Assembly (NCBI GenBank): GCA_934631985.1
Contig: CAKTYE010000030.1
Location: 1-29,235, forward strand
DNA: 29,235 nt
Origin: an uncultured Clostridia bacterium
GTDB lineage: Bacteria > Bacillota > Clostridia > Christensenellales > Aristaeellaceae
Direction of reading: 5' to 3'
Part shown: positions 8,444-16,587 of the stretch, piece by piece
Position numbering within the stretch: position 1 is the first letter of the stretch
How the letters are laid out: each line of letters starts with the position of its first letter
Notes under the pieces: model-generated
Database searches by the model: none
What the model was told of the DNA's origin: nothing
Seen by the model: the letters and a program-made list of their open reading frames with translations, nothing else
Program-made: the position numbers and the translations under genes

Positions 8444-9574
8444 TTATTCCGGCATGCCGTCCAGCATTTTGTCCTCCTTGAAGTAAAACGTATGTCCCTG
8501 CACATCCGTCAGGCGATAGACGATGGACACGCCGTCGCTCTTTGTGTTGGCGAAGGACTGTATATCACCCTGCCAGAGCTGCGGCTCTTCATAGGCGTTC
8601 GTAACATGCAGCTCGCTTTCGCCCAGCAGCTTGCCCGCGGTACTGTAGATGCTCGCCTTCAACGAAGCGACCGCTGTATCCTCGGCAGGCGTGACGTAGG
8701 CTGCCAGCGTAACGGTTGCCTGGTTCGAAAGGCTCGACCAGCTCCATGCACTGCGATCCATCACACTGGGAAGAAGCCGCTGCACGTCCACTGCTTCCAC
8801 GCCGATGCGCTGCAATTGTTCGCCACTGCCGTCGTTCAGGGCAAGGTACAGCATGAAGGCGGTGCTTTCCTGCTCCCGCAGGGAATCCGGCAGGCTCAGC
8901 GTCGCCCGGAACGCACCGTCCTCATAGGCTGCCGGGAAGCTATACCGCTGACCATTGGAAAACTCCAGGCGGAAGCTCGCGGTCGTCTGCGCCGATGCTT
9001 CCCGGGGATAGGCATAGGCATCCGCCAGGAAGGCCTTGGCATCTGCGTCATAGTGCCAGCTGCGCACGCCTGCATCCATCAGCAGGGAGGTTCCCTCATC
9101 CAGTGCAGACTGCACGGCGGACTGCACCTCGTTTGCCACCACGGCGGAGATGTTGTTCACGCTGCTCTGCAAGCCGCTCATCTGTGCCTGCACGGTGCTG
9201 ATGTGCCGCCCGTTCAGCCAGGCCGTGACGCCGATGGCCCCTGCCAGCAGCAGCGCCACCAGCACCAGCACCAGGGTCAGGCGGTTCATCCGCCGATGCT
9301 GCTGACGGGCTTGCTCATCCAGCAGCGCGCCCACGGTTTCCGCGCGCAGGGCCGGCGCAGCGGGCGCAGGCTCCTGCTGCAGCAGTTCATCCACGGTCAC
9401 CCCGAAAATAGCAGCCAGCTCCATCAGATTATCTACGGATGGCATGGCGCTGCCGCTCTCCCAGCGGGAAACAGCCTGCCGGGTCACATGCAGCTTTTCC
9501 GCCAGCTCATCCTGCGACAGTCCTGCCTGCTTGCGATACTTACGAAGCCCTTCGGCAATCTTTTCCATGTTCAT
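8444..9574 (-). CDS. Membrane-anchored XRE-family regulator with extracellular domain
   Basis: 376 aa. Residues 5-62 form an XRE/Cro-type helix-turn-helix; the DNA-reading part is ELAEKLHVTRQAVSRWESG near 23-41. A charged linker leads to one membrane helix at about 99-119, then about 255 residues predicted to be outside the cell, with no recognised domain. This layout is common in Clostridia and suggests a one-component sensor, or a protein whose HTH has become a scaffold; DNA targets and signals are unknown. AGGAGG (9581-9586) is 6 nt before the ATG at 9574; other in-frame ATGs lie at 9580 and 9568. The frame is open further upstream to 9724 but without a ribosome binding site. It follows the hom terminator, so it is probably a separate transcription unit. 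Confidence 0.8.
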   Translation of the reverse strand: MNMEKIAEGLRKYRKQAGLSQDELAEKLHVTRQAVSRWESGSAMPSVDNLMELAAIFGVTVDELLQQEPAPAAPALRAETVGALLDEQARQQHRRMNRLTLVLVLVALLLAGAIGVTAWLNGRHISTVQAQMSGLQSSVNNISAVVANEVQSAVQSALDEGTSLLMDAGVRSWHYDADAKAFLADAYAYPREASAQTTASFRLEFSNGQRYSFPAAYEDGAFRATLSLPDSLREQESTAFMLYLALNDGSGEQLQRIGVEAVDVQRLLPSVMDRSAWSWSSLSNQATVTLAAYVTPAEDTAVASLKASIYSTAGKLLGESELHVTNAYEEPQLWQGDIQSFANTKSDGVSIVYRLTDVQGHTFYFKEDKMLDGMPE

Positions 9575-9689
9575 GGTCATCCTCCTTCGCTTGATGGCCC
9601 CAGCATAGCACGGCAGCGCCGCACAGGCCAGCAATAGGCGGTTGCATAGGCGAAATCTCTGGTTGCGAAGCCGGAAAAGCAAGGAAAAT

Positions 9690-9715
9690 GGGGGCTTCGC
9701 ACCGCAAAGCCCCCC
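9690..9715 (-). terminator. Intrinsic terminator of the coaX-hom operon
   Basis: An 11-bp stem with one mismatch (9690-9700 against 9705-9715) lies about 12 nt beyond the hom stop. On the minus strand it is followed by ATTTTCC and TTGCTTTT. Confidence 0.75.
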
Positions 9716-9727
9716 GATTCTCATACC

Positions 9728-11005
9728 TTACGCTTCCACGCGGATCATGCTTTCCACCCGCGCTACCGCCGGGTCCAGCGCTGCAAGCGCCGCCTGCATG
9801 GCCTGCTCGGAGGCTGCATGCGTCACAAAGATCAGCGGCACGTGCTTGTCCTCCACCGCGCCCTTTTGCAGCATGGTTGCAATGGAGATGTTCTCCTTCG
9901 CAAAGCATTTCGCCACTGTCGCCAGCACGCCGGGCGTGTCCGCTGCGGAAATGCGCAGATAATACCGCGTCACCCAGTTGCGCTCAAAGGTCAGCGCAGG
10001 GTCCGGCTCCTCCGTGACCTCAAAGCTGGGATAGGCATGCGCCGCCGCAGTTGCCGCATGCAGGATGTCGCCCACCACAGCGCTGGCGGTAGGCATATCG
10101 CCCGCGCCCCGGCCTTGCAGCATCATTTCCTTGCAGGCGTGACCATACAGCCATACCGCGTTGAAAGAGCCGTCCACGCTTGCCAGCGGATGCTCCTTGG
10201 GCAGGAAGGTCGGATGCACCCGCACCTCGAGCTTATCGCCCTCCCGGCTGGCAAGCGCAAGCAGCTTCAGCACATAGCCCAGCTCCTTGCCGCAGGCAAT
10301 GTCCTGTGCGCCGATCCTTGTGATGCCCTCCCGGTAAATGGCGGACACAGGCACCCGGGTATGAAACGCCAGCGATGCCATGATGGACAGCTTATACACC
10401 GCGTCGAAGCCCTCCACATCGCTGGTGGGGTCTGGCTCCGCCAGCCCCAGCTTTTGCGCGTCCGCCAGCACCGTTTCGTAAGGCTCGCCCTGCGCCGCCA
10501 TGCGGCTGAGAATGTAATTGGTGGTGCCGTTGACGATGCCCATCACCCGGGTGATGTTGTTGGCCTGCAGGGGAGTCATCAGCGTATGAATAATCGGAAT
10601 GGCCCCGCACACGCTGGCCTCGAAATACAGCCCCGCATGATGCTCCATGGCGGCGCGCTGCAAGCGGGGCCAGTTCAGCGCCAGCGCCACCTTGTTTGCC
10701 GTGACAACGGTCTTGCCGTTTTCCAGCGCCCGCAGCAGATAGTCCGTGGCAGGCTGCTCACCGCCCATGAACTCCGCCACCAGGTCGATCTCCGGATCGC
10801 ACAGCACCTCGTCAGGCTGGTCAGTCAGCAACTCCGACGGCACCGAGCAGCTCCGCGCCTTGTGAACATTGCGCACCAGCACCTTCTTGACGCGAATGCG
10901 CAGCTGCTCCCGCCGGGCGATTTCCGGGGCGAAGCCCTTCAGCAACTCCCACACGCCGCCGCCCACGTTGCCGCAGCCTAAGAAGCCAATGACGATCTCC
11001 TTCAT
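9728..11005 (-). CDS. hom: Homoserine dehydrogenase with C-terminal ACT domain
   Basis: 425 aa, normal length for the single-function ACT-containing form. It reduces aspartate 4-semialdehyde to homoserine with NAD(P)H, on the way to threonine, methionine and isoleucine. Seen: the Rossmann loop GFLGCGNVGGGV at 8-19, TANKVALA at 103-110 with the catalytic-type lysine K105, the family signature around VNGTTNYILSRM at 158-169, and an ACT domain from about 348 (DTPGVLATVAKCFAKENISI) that normally carries feedback control by threonine. Its ATG overlaps the coaX stop by 4 nt, so the two are translationally coupled, although the pathways are not directly linked. It ends at a hairpin terminator. No thrB or thrC is nearby. 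Confidence 0.96.
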   Translation of the reverse strand: MKEIVIGFLGCGNVGGGVWELLKGFAPEIARREQLRIRVKKVLVRNVHKARSCSVPSELLTDQPDEVLCDPEIDLVAEFMGGEQPATDYLLRALENGKTVVTANKVALALNWPRLQRAAMEHHAGLYFEASVCGAIPIIHTLMTPLQANNITRVMGIVNGTTNYILSRMAAQGEPYETVLADAQKLGLAEPDPTSDVEGFDAVYKLSIMASLAFHTRVPVSAIYREGITRIGAQDIACGKELGYVLKLLALASREGDKLEVRVHPTFLPKEHPLASVDGSFNAVWLYGHACKEMMLQGRGAGDMPTASAVVGDILHAATAAAHAYPSFEVTEEPDPALTFERNWVTRYYLRISAADTPGVLATVAKCFAKENISIATMLQKGAVEDKHVPLIFVTHAASEQAMQAALAALDPAVARVESMIRVEA

Positions 11006-11790
11006 TTTGCGTCCCGTCCTTCCGCGCTGTTCCGCTCGTAGATTATGCGCAGGCCCTTCAGGGTCAGCAGGCCGTCCAGCTTGTCGATCACCTTGGATTC
11101 GTCGCTGATCAGCACCGCCATGCCGCCGGTGGCGACCACCAGCGTATCGGGGCGGCCCAGCTCCTGCTTCATTTTCTGCACAATGTGCTTCACCAGGCCC
11201 ACATACCCATAGTACATGCCCGATTGCAGGTTGGTCAGCGTGGTACGCCCGATGACGTTTTCCGGCTTTTCAATGGCAAAGCGGGGCAGCTTCGCCGTGC
11301 CGGAGACCAGCGCTTCCGACGCGACCTTGATGCCCGGGCAGATGCAGCCGCCCAGGAAGGAACCCTGCTCATCCACCACGCCGAAGGTGGTGGCGGTGCC
11401 AAAGTCAATGAAAATGCACGGCCCACCGTACTGGGTATAGGCCGCCACCGCGTTGGCGATGCGGTCGCTGCCCAATTCCCGCGGATTTTCATACTTGATG
11501 TTGATGCCCGTCTTAATGCCAGGAGCCACCATCATCGGCTGCATATGGAAATAGTTCTGGCACATATGCTCGATGGTGAAATTGATGGTCGGCACCACGC
11601 TGGAAATGACGATGCCCTCCACATCCTTCGGTGAAACGCCCTCATGGGCGAACATATTCATGAGCAGAATGCCGTACTCGTCCGACGTCTTGGACATGCT
11701 GGTGGAGACGCGCCAGTATTGCGCCATCTCCTCCCCGTCGAACAGCGCCGTCTTGATATTGGAATTGCCGATGTCCAGGGTCAGGATCAT
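11002..11790 (-). CDS. coaX: Type III pantothenate kinase
   Basis: 262 aa. It catalyses the first step of coenzyme A synthesis, phosphorylating pantothenate with ATP; type III enzymes belong to the ASKHA fold, need a monovalent cation and are not feedback-inhibited by CoA. Seen: the phosphate-binding TLDIGNSNIK at 4-13, the pantothenate-side GSDRIAN at 107-113 and DFGTATTF at 129-136 with the catalytic-base-type aspartate D129. The frame is open upstream to 11931, but the ATG at 11790 has a GGAGG site 6 nt before it and matches the family N-terminus. It is first in a two-gene operon with hom. No convincing promoter was found in the 160-nt gap to the divergent SH3 gene. Confidence 0.95.
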   Translation of the reverse strand: MILTLDIGNSNIKTALFDGEEMAQYWRVSTSMSKTSDEYGILLMNMFAHEGVSPKDVEGIVISSVVPTINFTIEHMCQNYFHMQPMMVAPGIKTGINIKYENPRELGSDRIANAVAAYTQYGGPCIFIDFGTATTFGVVDEQGSFLGGCICPGIKVASEALVSGTAKLPRFAIEKPENVIGRTTLTNLQSGMYYGYVGLVKHIVQKMKQELGRPDTLVVATGGMAVLISDESKVIDKLDGLLTLKGLRIIYERNSAEGRDAK

Positions 11791-11954
11791 GGAAAACCTC
11801 CAAGCAATGTATTTGCAAAGTAAAGTCTGTTCCCTGCGGAATATTCGCTGCGCCGCAGAAATATCCTGCAAGAAGGGAAGGATTGGAGGGAGACAGGAAG
11901 AAAAAACGCACATGCTCCGTTGCATTAGCAAAGGATTACCAAAGGGGGCTGATG

Positions 11955-13148
11955 ATGATGAAGCGCTGCATGTTCATTTGTCTTTCGCTGCTTTTCTGTC
12001 TGTTAGGCCGCTTTGCGCTAGCGGAGCAGACCGTCATTCAGGGGGAACGGGATTATTGGCGTGTGGAGCATTTTACAGACAATGCCCCGCAAGACGTCAG
12101 CGCGGCGCTGTCCGAAAGCGTCTTTGCAAACGATGAGCTTGTAGAAGGCATACAGGCTGTTGAATATCTTGCGCAGGACCCTATTTTTATGCGTACGCTT
12201 TTGCATTTGCGCCATGAATGCACCGATTTGCTCGTTTCCATGGCGTACAATTACATACAGGACACAGCATTTGCGCTCATGCCCTTGTCGGATTCTTTTT
12301 TGCAGCCCGGGGATACGCTGACGTTTGAGACGATCCCTATCCCCGGTCTAAGCCGTGAAGGCTGCCCTGCCATTGCGCATGGCCAGGAGCGCTGGGTTGT
12401 CGATCATTTTGGCTACCTGGTCTGCTTCATGCAGCTAGATGACGCAGAAAACGGTTATATGCTCAATTACGCTGACGATGGCTTTGAGGTCATCCGCATT
12501 GAAAAGGGCGCTTATGCAGCGCTTCTCAAGAAATACAATTACCAGCTGATCGACCTGCCGCTGAATGTCGAAAAGCTTGAGCGTGCATCCTTTCCGACGA
12601 CCCCGGAAGCGCTGGAACGCTGGCAGCAGGAGCATACCGTTACGCTCGCATCAGATGACTGCTATCTTAGCGGTGCAAACCTGCGCACCAAAGCAACAAC
12701 CTCCTCCACTTCGTTAGGCATGCTGACCTGCGTCCCTGCAAAGATTCTTGGCGAAAAAAAAGGTAAGGATTTCACTTGGGTGCATGTGAATATTGGCGGC
12801 GTTACAGGGTGGGTCGCAGACAACTACGTTTCCCGTGCCAGCAGCTTCACCACGGATGATTTTAACTATCGGGCGTATTGCCGCGCATATGCTCGTCGCA
12901 CCCCTATCGCCCGTACCCTGCGGGATACCACGCTTACCGACCAAAATGGTAAAACGCTTACAACGCTCCCTGCCGGAACGTTCATGCACGTTCTGACCCG
13001 AGGCAAGCCGTCTCTGCTGGTATGCGTCCCGGACGGCACGCTGGGCGTACGGCCCGATACACAGACGGGGCAGGTGGGGTTCATTCAAGGAAGCGATGTA
13101 GAGGTTGCTCCAAGTCTGCTGGTGATGAAATATGCAGGTGCGGAATAA
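11955..13148 (+). CDS. Secreted protein with bacterial SH3 domain
   Basis: About 397 aa. A signal peptide (charged MKR, then a hydrophobic stretch ending FALA, cleavage near residue 21) sends it across the membrane. Residues 20-235 match nothing I recognise. Residues about 240-296 form an SH3b repeat (ANLRTKATTSSTSLG ... VTGWVADNYVS), a cell-wall-binding module. A second, weaker SH3-like unit may follow over about 315-390. No catalytic cell-wall hydrolase domain is visible. Three ATG codons in a row (11952, 11955, 11958) follow an AAAGGGGG site (11941-11948); 11955 or 11958 has the best spacing. It is monocistronic with a terminator just after the stop. Composition looks more AT-rich than the conserved genes around it. 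Confidence 0.78.
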   Translation: MMKRCMFICLSLLFCLLGRFALAEQTVIQGERDYWRVEHFTDNAPQDVSAALSESVFANDELVEGIQAVEYLAQDPIFMRTLLHLRHECTDLLVSMAYNYIQDTAFALMPLSDSFLQPGDTLTFETIPIPGLSREGCPAIAHGQERWVVDHFGYLVCFMQLDDAENGYMLNYADDGFEVIRIEKGAYAALLKKYNYQLIDLPLNVEKLERASFPTTPEALERWQQEHTVTLASDDCYLSGANLRTKATTSSTSLGMLTCVPAKILGEKKGKDFTWVHVNIGGVTGWVADNYVSRASSFTTDDFNYRAYCRAYARRTPIARTLRDTTLTDQNGKTLTTLPAGTFMHVLTRGKPSLLVCVPDGTLGVRPDTQTGQVGFIQGSDVEVAPSLLVMKYAGAE

Positions 13149-13157
13149 AGAAACAGC

Positions 13158-13194
13158 AAGGGCCATGAGACACCCGCTCATGGCCCTTATTTTA
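13158..13194. terminator. Bidirectional terminator between convergent genes
   Basis: A perfect 12-bp stem AAGGGCCATGAG/CTCATGGCCCTT (13158-13169, 13177-13188) with a 7-nt loop is followed by ATTTTATT. It lies between the SH3 gene stop (13148) and the acetyltransferase stop (13203), and can serve both. Confidence 0.88.
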
Positions 13195-13202
13195 TTCACG
13201 TC

Positions 13203-13817
13203 TTACAGCGTTTCCCGGTCAATTCTCCGATTCTTAAAGTAATACTCCCGGTCATGCTCTGAAACAGGGCGCAGCACATGGCAGGGGTTGCCCACCGCAA
13301 TCACGTTATCCGGCAAGTCCCTCGTCACAACGCTGCCTGCGCCGATCACAACATTATCGCCAATGGTGATGCCTGGCAGCACAATGACCCCTGCGCCCAG
13401 CCAGCAGTTTTTACCGATGTGAATCGCCATATTGTACTGATAGGTGGCAGCGCGCAGCTTCGGGTCAATGGGATGGCCCGCCGTGGCAAGGGTCACGTTA
13501 GGGCCAAACATGGTACCGTTGCCTACATAAATGTGCGTATCATCCACCACGGTCAGGTTGAAGTTAGCATAGACGTTTTTGCCAAAATGCACATGCGCGC
13601 CGCCAAAGTTGGCATGGAAGGGCGGCTCAATATAGCAGCCTTCTCCCACCTCGGCGAACATTTCCCGCATCAGCTGCTGACGCTTTTCCCCTTCAGAGGG
13701 CCGGGTCTGGTTAAAATCATACAGTCTTTCCAGGCACTGGGTCTGGCGCACTACGATCTCCTCATCGCCAGGCAGATACAAGTCGCCAGTGTGCATGCGT
13801 TCCGTCATCTTGCTCAT
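13203..13817 (-). CDS. Maltose/galactoside O-acetyltransferase (LacA/Maa type)
   Basis: 204 aa. It is a left-handed beta-helix enzyme of the hexapeptide family that transfers acetyl from acetyl-CoA to a sugar hydroxyl. Seen: a maltose acetyltransferase-type N-terminal helical region (residues about 5-60), hexapeptide repeats over about 70-185 (for example INIGDNVVIGAGSVV-type turns near 155-170), and the catalytic-type histidine in ATAGHPID near 112-119. It is close to the length of E. coli LacA (203 aa). The ATG at 13817 has GGAG 9 nt upstream; an in-frame TTG at 13823 is less likely. A single-gene unit with its own promoter. The natural acceptor sugar cannot be read from sequence, so no symbol is given. 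Confidence 0.9.
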   Translation of the reverse strand: MSKMTERMHTGDLYLPGDEEIVVRQTQCLERLYDFNQTRPSEGEKRQQLMREMFAEVGEGCYIEPPFHANFGGAHVHFGKNVYANFNLTVVDDTHIYVGNGTMFGPNVTLATAGHPIDPKLRAATYQYNMAIHIGKNCWLGAGVIVLPGITIGDNVVIGAGSVVTRDLPDNVIAVGNPCHVLRPVSEHDREYYFKNRRIDRETL

Positions 13818-13858
13818 GAGCAATTGCTCCTTTGCGTTTACGCTATTTTTGTGTATAC

Positions 13859-13888
13859 ATTATAGCATGCTGAAGAAGGTAGTGTTCA
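13859..13888 (-). promoter_or_regulatory. Promoter of the acetyltransferase gene
   Basis: On the minus strand TATAAT (13859-13864) is a perfect -10 with an extended TGC in front. A 4/6 -35, TGAACA (13883-13888), sits 18 nt upstream. Transcription would start near 13852, about 35 nt before the start codon. Confidence 0.7.
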
Positions 13889-13892
13889 GCGA

Positions 13893-13931
13893 GGATGTTT
13901 GGCTTTTCATGCACAAAAGGCAAACACATCC
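13893..13931. terminator. Imperfect hairpin at the end of the pyrBI operon
   Basis: GGATGT..TTGGCTTTT (13893-13907) pairs with AAAAGGCAAACACATCC (13915-13931), with a 2-nt bulge and one mismatch. It lies 8 nt beyond the ASCH gene stop. There is no strong T-tract on the minus strand, so termination is only plausible. Confidence 0.4.
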
Positions 13932-13938
13932 TGCTCCC

Positions 13939-14412
13939 TCACATCATCTCATCCTCATACACCACGCGAAACACCTCAAACACCAGCTGCTGCTCCGGGG
14001 AAAACACATAGCCCAGCTCCCGGCCCTCTGCCATCAGAAAGTTCCGCTGCCGAATGCGCCAGCCCTCCAGGGTCGTGTCCTCGCCTTCCCACAGCGCCTG
14101 CTCCGCCGTCACCGCACTGTAGGGCAAGATCAGCACGTTCACCGTCTGAATGACGCAGCGGGGAACGCCCTCCCAGGTGGTGACGATGGAAAGATCGCCG
14201 CGGCGGGGCGGGCGCAGACCGCGCTGCTGAAACGCCGTCAGGCTGGTGACTGTGGCGCGCTTCACGCCGCTGAGGGTCAGCCCCAAAGCGCGCTCCGCGC
14301 CTGCGGGCGTGGCGTCAAAGTGAAAGCAGTCCTGCCAGCGAACGCTTTTGTCCAGTCCCTTGACGAACAGAAAGCGCCGCCAGAAGGCCTCGATCTCCGA
14401 GCGCAGGTTCAT
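13939..14412 (-). CDS. ASCH-domain protein, coupled to pyrI
   Basis: 157 aa. The length and the segment LGLTLSGVKRATVTSL (residues about 43-58), followed by a basic patch and GDLSIVTTWEGVPRCVIQT near 92-110, fit the ASCH fold (PUA-related, RNA- or nucleotide-binding). Some ASCH proteins are N4-acetylcytidine amidohydrolases (YqfB type), others are only predicted RNA binders; I cannot assign the reaction. There is no signal peptide or membrane segment. Its ATG overlaps the pyrI stop by 4 nt (ATGA), so it is translated with the aspartate transcarbamoylase subunits. That placement hints at a role around pyrimidine nucleotides or cytidine salvage, which is inference from context only. Confidence 0.75.
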   Translation of the reverse strand: MNLRSEIEAFWRRFLFVKGLDKSVRWQDCFHFDATPAGAERALGLTLSGVKRATVTSLTAFQQRGLRPPRRGDLSIVTTWEGVPRCVIQTVNVLILPYSAVTAEQALWEGEDTTLEGWRIRQRNFLMAEGRELGYVFSPEQQLVFEVFRVVYEDEMM

Positions 14413-14828
14413 GACTTCCGCTCCGCATCGCAGTAGATGCAGCGGTAGATATGCCGCGCACGGTCGGTCAGCTTGAATACATGGTCCAGCGCAGGCTCAA
14501 CCGAAGTGATACACCGGGGATTCTTGCAGCGAATGACGTTGGTCAGCTGCTCGGGCAGCCCAATATGCTTCTTTTCCGCCACCTGACCGTCCTCAATAAT
14601 GTCGATGGTCACGTCCGGATCGATGTAGCCCACCACATCCAGATCCAGATCGATCACGTCGTCAATCTTGATGATGTCCTTGCGGCCCATCTGCTCCGAC
14701 TTCACGTTCTTGATAATGGCGACAGAGCATTCCAGCTCATCCAGATGCAGATATTTGTAAATGTCCATGCTGCGGCCCGGCTGGATGTGGTCGATGACGA
14801 TGCCCTGCTTAATGCTGTCAATCTTCAT
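14409..14828 (-). CDS. pyrI: Aspartate carbamoyltransferase regulatory subunit
   Basis: 139 aa. PyrI binds nucleotide effectors and joins catalytic trimers of PyrB into the allosteric enzyme. Seen: an N-terminal allosteric domain (residues 1-95, including GIVIDHIQPGRS at 9-20) and a C-terminal zinc domain with four cysteines spaced as in E. coli PyrI (C101, C106, C130, C133). The protein is somewhat shorter than E. coli PyrI (153 aa). Its ATG lies 11 nt inside the end of pyrB and its own stop overlaps the ASCH gene, so the three genes form one translationally coupled string. Nucleotide control of pyrimidine synthesis probably acts at this protein; no PyrR-type attenuator is visible upstream. 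Confidence 0.96.
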   Translation of the reverse strand: MKIDSIKQGIVIDHIQPGRSMDIYKYLHLDELECSVAIIKNVKSEQMGRKDIIKIDDVIDLDLDVVGYIDPDVTIDIIEDGQVAEKKHIGLPEQLTNVIRCKNPRCITSVEPALDHVFKLTDRARHIYRCIYCDAERKS

Positions 14829-15738
14829 TTGCGGCCTCCAACAGTTTCAGAATCAGCGCCATACGGGCGAAGCGCCCGTTGCGGGTCTGGGTGAAATACA
14901 GCGCCCGGGGATCGTCATCCACCTTGGGCGAAATTTCGTTGACCCGGGGCAGCGGATGCAGAATTGCCATGTCCGGCTTGGCAGTCAGCAGCTTTTCGGG
15001 GGTCAGGATATAGGTATCCTTCAGGCGAACGTAATCGGCCTCGTTAAAGAAGCGTTCCTTCTGCACACGGGTCATGTACAGCACGTCCAGCTGCGGCATG
15101 GCCTCCTCCATGGATTCCACCTCGGTGAAGGGAATGCCGCGATCCAGCAGCTCCCGGGTGATGTAGGCCGGGACCTTCAGCTCAGGCGGGGAGATCAGCA
15201 CAAAGGACACACCCTCATAGCGGCTCATGGCGTGGATCAGGCTATGCACCGTGCGCCCGAACTTCAGGTCGCCACACATGCCGATGACCAGATGGTCCAG
15301 CCGTCCCTTGGCGCGGCGGATGGTCAGCAGGTCGGCCAGCGTCTGGGTGGGGTGATTATGCCCGCCGTCACCCGCGTTGATGATCGGAACGCTGCTCTTT
15401 CGGATAGCTGCCATGGGCGCGCCCTCCTTGGGGTGGCGCATAGCGATAATGTCGCAGTAGCCGCTGACCACGCTAATGGTATCCGAAAGAGTCTCGCCCT
15501 TGGTGGCAGAGGTGTTGTCCGCCGAGGAGAAGCCCAGCACACTGCCGCCCAGGCTCAGCATGGCGCTTTCAAAGCTGAGGCGGGTGCGGGTGCTGGGTTC
15601 AAAAAACAGCGTCGCAAGAATCTTGCCGTGCAGCCGATCCTCATACTTGGCGCGGTTCGCCATCATGTCGTCCGCCGTATCCAGAATGTCCTGAACTTCC
15701 TCCACGGAGAAATCGGTAATGTCGATCAAATGTCGCAA
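14818..15738 (-). CDS. pyrB: Aspartate carbamoyltransferase catalytic subunit
   Basis: 306 aa from the chosen TTG. It joins carbamoyl phosphate and aspartate to give N-carbamoylaspartate, the second step of pyrimidine synthesis. Seen: the carbamoyl-phosphate loop FEPSTRTR at 46-53, HPTQTLAD at 129-136, and the aspartate-side HPLPRVNEI near 262. Start choice: TTG at 15738 has a strong AAAGGAGAG 9 nt upstream, gives MRHLIDITDFS as expected for the family, and gives the usual length. The alternative ATG at 15777 overlaps the permease stop by one base (TGATG) and would add 13 residues with a poor ribosome binding site; coupling from that ATG cannot be excluded. Operon order: ABC ATPase, permease, pyrB, pyrI, ASCH. 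Confidence 0.97.
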   Translation of the reverse strand: MRHLIDITDFSVEEVQDILDTADDMMANRAKYEDRLHGKILATLFFEPSTRTRLSFESAMLSLGGSVLGFSSADNTSATKGETLSDTISVVSGYCDIIAMRHPKEGAPMAAIRKSSVPIINAGDGGHNHPTQTLADLLTIRRAKGRLDHLVIGMCGDLKFGRTVHSLIHAMSRYEGVSFVLISPPELKVPAYITRELLDRGIPFTEVESMEEAMPQLDVLYMTRVQKERFFNEADYVRLKDTYILTPEKLLTAKPDMAILHPLPRVNEISPKVDDDPRALYFTQTRNGRFARMALILKLLEAANED

Positions 15739-15776
15739 AAACAGCGCTCTCCTTTCCTTCGTTACGGTCACGGTCA

Positions 15777-16586
15777 TCACAGAGAAACCTTTTTGTTCAG
15801 CATCCATCCACAGCCCAGCAGGCTGAGGATCACCTCTGCCCCCTCCAGCGCCAGCCGCGGCACCATAAAACGCATCAGCGCTGAGAGGTCGCTTATGGGA
15901 ACCGGCACCGCTGTCTCGGACAGATAGATCGGCTCCATGACCTGCAAAAGCGGGTCGGGCAGCAGGGATTGCAGCTGCATCAGCCCCGCATACACCAGCA
16001 GGAAAATCAGCACGGAGGCGAAGCCCCGCCACTTCTTATCCCGGAAGCAGGTGTGGCTGAGCGTGGTGGCAAAATACGCCACAGCACAGAAGGACAGGAT
16101 GGACAGCAGCACCATCATCAGGTAAAACGCAGCGTACAGCAGCAGCTGGTTGACCGAGATGCCATACTCCGCCAGCGTTTTGTCCAGGTAATGCAGCATG
16201 AGCTTCAGATCCAGCCGTTCGGACATGACCATCATGTAGTCCCCTACCACCAGCACACCGCACAGGCAGCACAGCAGCAGGCCGTTGAAGAAGGTATAGA
16301 TATACTTGCTTGCCATGATCTTCATCCCGGAGTTTGGCGTCATAAAGAGCAGATAGGCGCTCTTGGACTTCATCTCCGAGGAGAAACTGGTCACGCCGCG
16401 AATGAGGATGAACGCCAGCGCAGCCAGCGAGGCCAGTCCCAGCAGGCCGATGCCCAGCGCCATCAGATCCTCCCGGTTCATTTCCAGGGAGACAACGAAG
16501 AATACCTCCAGCAGCACGATGATGCCGATCAGCGTCAGCATCGCCGTGCGGGAGCGGCGAAACTCATATTTCAGCAGCTTCAGCAT
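15777..16586 (-). CDS. ABC transporter permease (ABC-2-like membrane subunit)
   Basis: 269 aa. It has about six membrane segments: roughly residues 15-35, 45-65, 95-120, 150-180, 190-210 and 245-262, with an N-terminal MLKLLKYEFRRSR amphipathic start typical of ABC-2 export permeases. With the ATPase just upstream it should form a two-component exporter; the substrate is unknown. The ATG at 16586 follows the ATPase stop by 1 nt and its ribosome binding site (GGGAGG) lies inside the ATPase's last codons. Its TGA touches the alternative pyrB ATG. The frame is open a further 8 codons upstream (16610), but those overlap the ATPase. Confidence 0.82.
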   Translation of the reverse strand: MLKLLKYEFRRSRTAMLTLIGIIVLLEVFFVVSLEMNREDLMALGIGLLGLASLAALAFILIRGVTSFSSEMKSKSAYLLFMTPNSGMKIMASKYIYTFFNGLLLCCLCGVLVVGDYMMVMSERLDLKLMLHYLDKTLAEYGISVNQLLLYAAFYLMMVLLSILSFCAVAYFATTLSHTCFRDKKWRGFASVLIFLLVYAGLMQLQSLLPDPLLQVMEPIYLSETAVPVPISDLSALMRFMVPRLALEGAEVILSLLGCGWMLNKKVSL

Positions 16587-16587
16587 A

